Source of the DNA: Actinomycetota bacterium
GTDB lineage: Bacteria > Actinomycetota > UBA4738
NCBI GenBank assembly: GCA_005888465.1
Contig: VAYJ01000057.1
Coordinates: 1 to 15,374 of the forward strand
DNA length: 15,374 nt
Direction of reading: 5' to 3'
A model generated the notes under the pieces. That model saw only the letters and a program-made list of their open reading frames with translations, ran no database searches and was not told where the DNA came from. Positions 13,268 to 15,374 of the stretch are shown here, in pieces; the stretch's first letter is position 1; every line of letters begins with the position of its first letter. A program made the position numbers and the translations under genes.

Positions 13268-14748
13268 CGGAGCTCTGCGACCGATCCGGCGCCGAGCTCG
13301 CAGCCTCGCTCCATGGTCGCGAGGTTTCGGCGCGCGAGGTCGCGGACTCGGCCCTTCGGCGGATCGAGCGACTGGACGGCCGGCTCCATGCCTTCCTCCG
13401 GGTGACCGAGGAGGCTGCCCGCGAGCAGGCAGCCCTGGTCGACGGCCGGATCGCGTCGGGTGAGGCGTTGCCGGCGGTCGCCGGCATCCCTCTCGCGCTG
13501 AAGGACGTGCTGGCGACCCGCGGGATCGTCACCACCGCCGGATCGCGGATCCTCGAGCCGTACGTCCCTCCCTATGACGGCACGCCGTGGGCGCGCCTGC
13601 GGGCGGCCGGGTCCGTCCTAGTGGGCAAGACGAACTGCGACGAGTTCGCCATGGGGTCCTCGAACGAGAACTCGGGCTTCGGCCCGGTCCACAACCCGTG
13701 GAACCTCGACACCGTGCCGGGCGGATCCTCGGGCGGGTCGGCCGCCGCGGTCGCGGCCGGTGAGGCCGTGTGGGCGCTCGGGACCGACACCGGTGGCTCG
13801 GTTCGCCAGCCCGCGTCCCTGTGCGGCGTCGTGGGGCTCAAGCCCACGTACGGCCGGGTCTCACGCTATGGCCTGATCGCGTTCGCCTCCTCGCTCGACC
13901 ACGTCGGCACCCTCACGCGAACCGTGCTCGACGCGGCCACCCTGCTCTCCGCGATCGCGGGGCACGATCCGTTCGACGCGACGAGCCTCCCCGATCCGCC
14001 GGCGGATTACACCCAGGGACTCGAGACGGGCGTCGAGGGGCTGCGCGTCGGGGTGCTGGAGGAGTGGATGACCATGGAGGGCATCGAGCCCGGCGTCGCC
14101 GCCGCGGTCCGTCAGGGGATCGAACGGCTCGCCGCGCTCGGCGCGCGCGTCGACGAGGCCCGGCTCCCGCACGCCGAGTACGCGCTGTCGGCCTACTACC
14201 TCATCGCCCCGGCGGAGTGCTCGTCGAACCTCGCGCGCTTCGACGGCGTGCGGTACGGGCTTCGCGTCGGCGACGGGGCGACCGACGTGGCGGACATGAA
14301 CGTCCGGACCCGCGGCGCGGGGTTCGGCGACGAGGTCAAGCGGCGCATCATGCTCGGCACCTACGCGCTCTCCGCAGGCTACTACGACGCGTACTACGGG
14401 CAAGCCCAGAAGGTGCGCACCCTCGTCATCCGCGACTTCGACGAGGCGTTCGAGCGATTCGACGTGCTCGTCTCCCCCACCTCACCGACGACGGCCTTCC
14501 GCCTTGGGGAGCGGACCGAGGACCCGCTCGCCATGTACCTCTCCGACATCTTCACGATCCCCTCGGACCTCTCGGGCACGCCCGCGATCAGCATCCCGTG
14601 CGGCCTGGCGCCGGACGGCCTGCCCGTCGGATTCCAGATCATGGGGAGGCTCCGCGACGAGGCGACGGTGCTTCGGGCCGCCGCGACGCTCGAGCGGGAC
14701 CTGGGCGTCGCGCCTCGGCCCCCGCTCCTCGAGGAGTTCCCGTTGTGA
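13264..14748 (+). CDS. gatA: Asp-tRNA(Asn)/Glu-tRNA(Gln) amidotransferase subunit A (amidase)
   Basis: A 494-residue amidase-signature protein that hydrolyses glutamine and channels ammonia to GatB. The Ser-cisSer-Lys triad is complete and at standard positions: Lys80 in PLALKDV, Ser155 in VPGGSSGGSAAA and the nucleophile Ser179 in DTGGSVRQPA. Further signatures are GKTNCDEFAMGSSNENS, GLKPTYGRVSRYGLIAFASSLD and GTYALSAGYYDAYYGQAQKVR. Length is normal for GatA and there is no sign of damage. The GTG start (13264-13266) overlaps the gatC TGA, and its own TGA overlaps the gatB GTG, so all three subunits are translationally coupled, which favours equal subunit production. Confidence 0.97.
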   Translation: MTELCDRSGAELAASLHGREVSAREVADSALRRIERLDGRLHAFLRVTEEAAREQAALVDGRIASGEALPAVAGIPLALKDVLATRGIVTTAGSRILEPYVPPYDGTPWARLRAAGSVLVGKTNCDEFAMGSSNENSGFGPVHNPWNLDTVPGGSSGGSAAAVAAGEAVWALGTDTGGSVRQPASLCGVVGLKPTYGRVSRYGLIAFASSLDHVGTLTRTVLDAATLLSAIAGHDPFDATSLPDPPADYTQGLETGVEGLRVGVLEEWMTMEGIEPGVAAAVRQGIERLAALGARVDEARLPHAEYALSAYYLIAPAECSSNLARFDGVRYGLRVGDGATDVADMNVRTRGAGFGDEVKRRIMLGTYALSAGYYDAYYGQAQKVRTLVIRDFDEAFERFDVLVSPTSPTTAFRLGERTEDPLAMYLSDIFTIPSDLSGTPAISIPCGLAPDGLPVGFQIMGRLRDEATVLRAAATLERDLGVAPRPPLLEEFPL

Positions 14749-15374
14749 GCGCCGACGGCTTCGAGACGGTCATCGGCCTGGAGTGTCACGTGGAGCTCGC
14801 CACGCGCACGAAGATGTTCTGCGGTTGTCCCAACGAGTTCGGCGCGCCGCCGAACACCCACGTCTGCCCGATCTGCCTGGGGCATCCCGGCACGCTCCCC
14901 GTTCCCAACGAGACGGCGATCGAGTACACGATCCGCATCGGGCTGGCGCTCGATTGCCGCATCGCCCCGCACTCGCTCTTCCACCGCAAGAACTATTTCT
15001 ATCCCGACATGCCGAAGAACTTCCAGATCTCGCAGTACGACCTCCCCCTCTGCGTGGACGGCCACCTAGACATCCAGGTCGACGGCGCGGACCGCCGGAT
15101 CGGGGTCACGCGTGTGCACCTCGAGGAGGACACCGGCAAGACCACCCACGCCGGAGCGACGGGCCGGATCGCGGGCGCGGACTACGCCCTCGAGGACTAC
15201 AACCGAGCCGGCGTCCCGCTCGTCGAGGTGGTGTCCGAGCCCGACATGCGAACCCCGGAGGAAGCGCGCGCCTACCTCATCGAGTTGCGGAGCATCCTGG
15301 AGGCGCTCGGCGTCTCCGACGTCCGGATGGAGGAGGGGTCGCTCCGCTGCGACGCGAACATCAGCGTCCGCACG
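14745..15374 (+). CDS. gatB: Asp-tRNA(Asn)/Glu-tRNA(Gln) amidotransferase subunit B, N-terminal part (3' end outside window)
   Basis: The GTG at 14745 overlaps the gatA stop (GTGA) and the frame stays open for 210 codons to the window edge; full GatB is near 480 residues. GatB binds the misacylated tRNA, phosphorylates its side-chain carboxylate with ATP and amidates it with ammonia delivered from GatA. Visible signatures are VIGLECHVEL at the start, a four-cysteine zinc site (Cys26, Cys28, Cys41, Cys44 in CGC...VCPICLG), HRKNYFYPDMPKNFQISQYDLPL, the acidic VHLEEDTGKTTH and the family signature YNRAGVPLVEVVSEPDMR. SLRCDANISVR at the edge is also conserved. The C-terminal YqeY-like tRNA-binding domain is not in the window. 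Confidence 0.97.
   Translation, partial: MSADGFETVIGLECHVELATRTKMFCGCPNEFGAPPNTHVCPICLGHPGTLPVPNETAIEYTIRIGLALDCRIAPHSLFHRKNYFYPDMPKNFQISQYDLPLCVDGHLDIQVDGADRRIGVTRVHLEEDTGKTTHAGATGRIAGADYALEDYNRAGVPLVEVVSEPDMRTPEEARAYLIELRSILEALGVSDVRMEEGSLRCDANISVRT

Noticed and set aside
1..15374. tRNA or rRNA genes, CRISPR arrays, insertion sequences, prophage or integration sites
   Set aside because: I found no regularly spaced repeats, transposase or integrase motifs, or tRNA-like cloverleaf; the window reads as ordinary chromosomal genes.

Overview
The window is very GC-rich and densely packed. GTG and TTG starts are frequent and most same-strand neighbours overlap by 4 bases (ATGA, GTGA, TTGA). Together with crotonyl-CoA carboxylase/reductase, an RskA-type anti-sigma factor, a LytR-CpsA-Psr protein with a LytR_C domain, TAnnnT -10 boxes and a full gatCAB operon, this points to a chromosomal segment of a high-GC Gram-positive bacterium, most likely an uncultured member of the Actinomycetota. 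That assignment is inference from gene content and composition. I see no rRNA, tRNA, CRISPR array, insertion sequence or phage gene, and no gene-free stretch longer than about 250 bases.

Layout. (1) 1-1437: the 3' end of crotonyl-CoA carboxylase/reductase (+) meets, stop to stop, a minus-strand pair made of an XRE-type regulator and a methylmalonyl/ethylmalonyl-CoA epimerase. (2) 1438-1686: a divergent control region with a good minus-strand promoter and two inverted repeats. (3) 1687-3558: a divergent FtsH-like AAA+ zinc metalloprotease. (4) 3619-6472: a plus-strand acyl-CoA operon of thiolase, acyl-CoA dehydrogenase and hot-dog thioesterase. The dehydrogenase has lost about 52 bases in its middle and is out of frame. 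(5) 6456-8246: a 26-bp MarR-type palindrome, a marR gene and an MFS exporter. (6) 8230-11567, minus strand: acyl-CoA synthetase, ECF sigma factor and RskA-like zinc anti-sigma factor, with the last gene overlapping the MFS gene tail to tail by 17 bases. (7) 11612-12952: an LCP-family cell-wall ligase, divergent from the synthetase across 44 bases. (8) 12965-15374: gatC, gatA and the first 210 codons of gatB, all translationally coupled.

How the genes fit together. Crotonyl-CoA carboxylase/reductase, the epimerase, the thiolase and an Acs-type synthetase together fit assimilation of acetate or other short acyl units through the ethylmalonyl-CoA pathway, or supply of ethylmalonyl/methylmalonyl-CoA. 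The thiolase-dehydrogenase-thioesterase operon could handle C4 and longer acyl-CoAs. The remaining genes are regulation and efflux (MarR/MFS), a membrane-linked stress switch (sigma/anti-sigma), membrane protein quality control (FtsH-like), wall polymer attachment (LCP) and Gln-tRNA/Asn-tRNA amidation (GatCAB).

I found no clearly new multi-gene system. The items most worth a second look are the FtsH-like protease (Walker B Asp replaced by Glu, shortened outside loop, about 45 extra residues in the ATPase), the acyl-CoA dehydrogenase lesion, the MarR palindrome placed across a promoter, the XRE-epimerase pairing, and the overlapping divergent promoters between the synthetase and the LCP gene.
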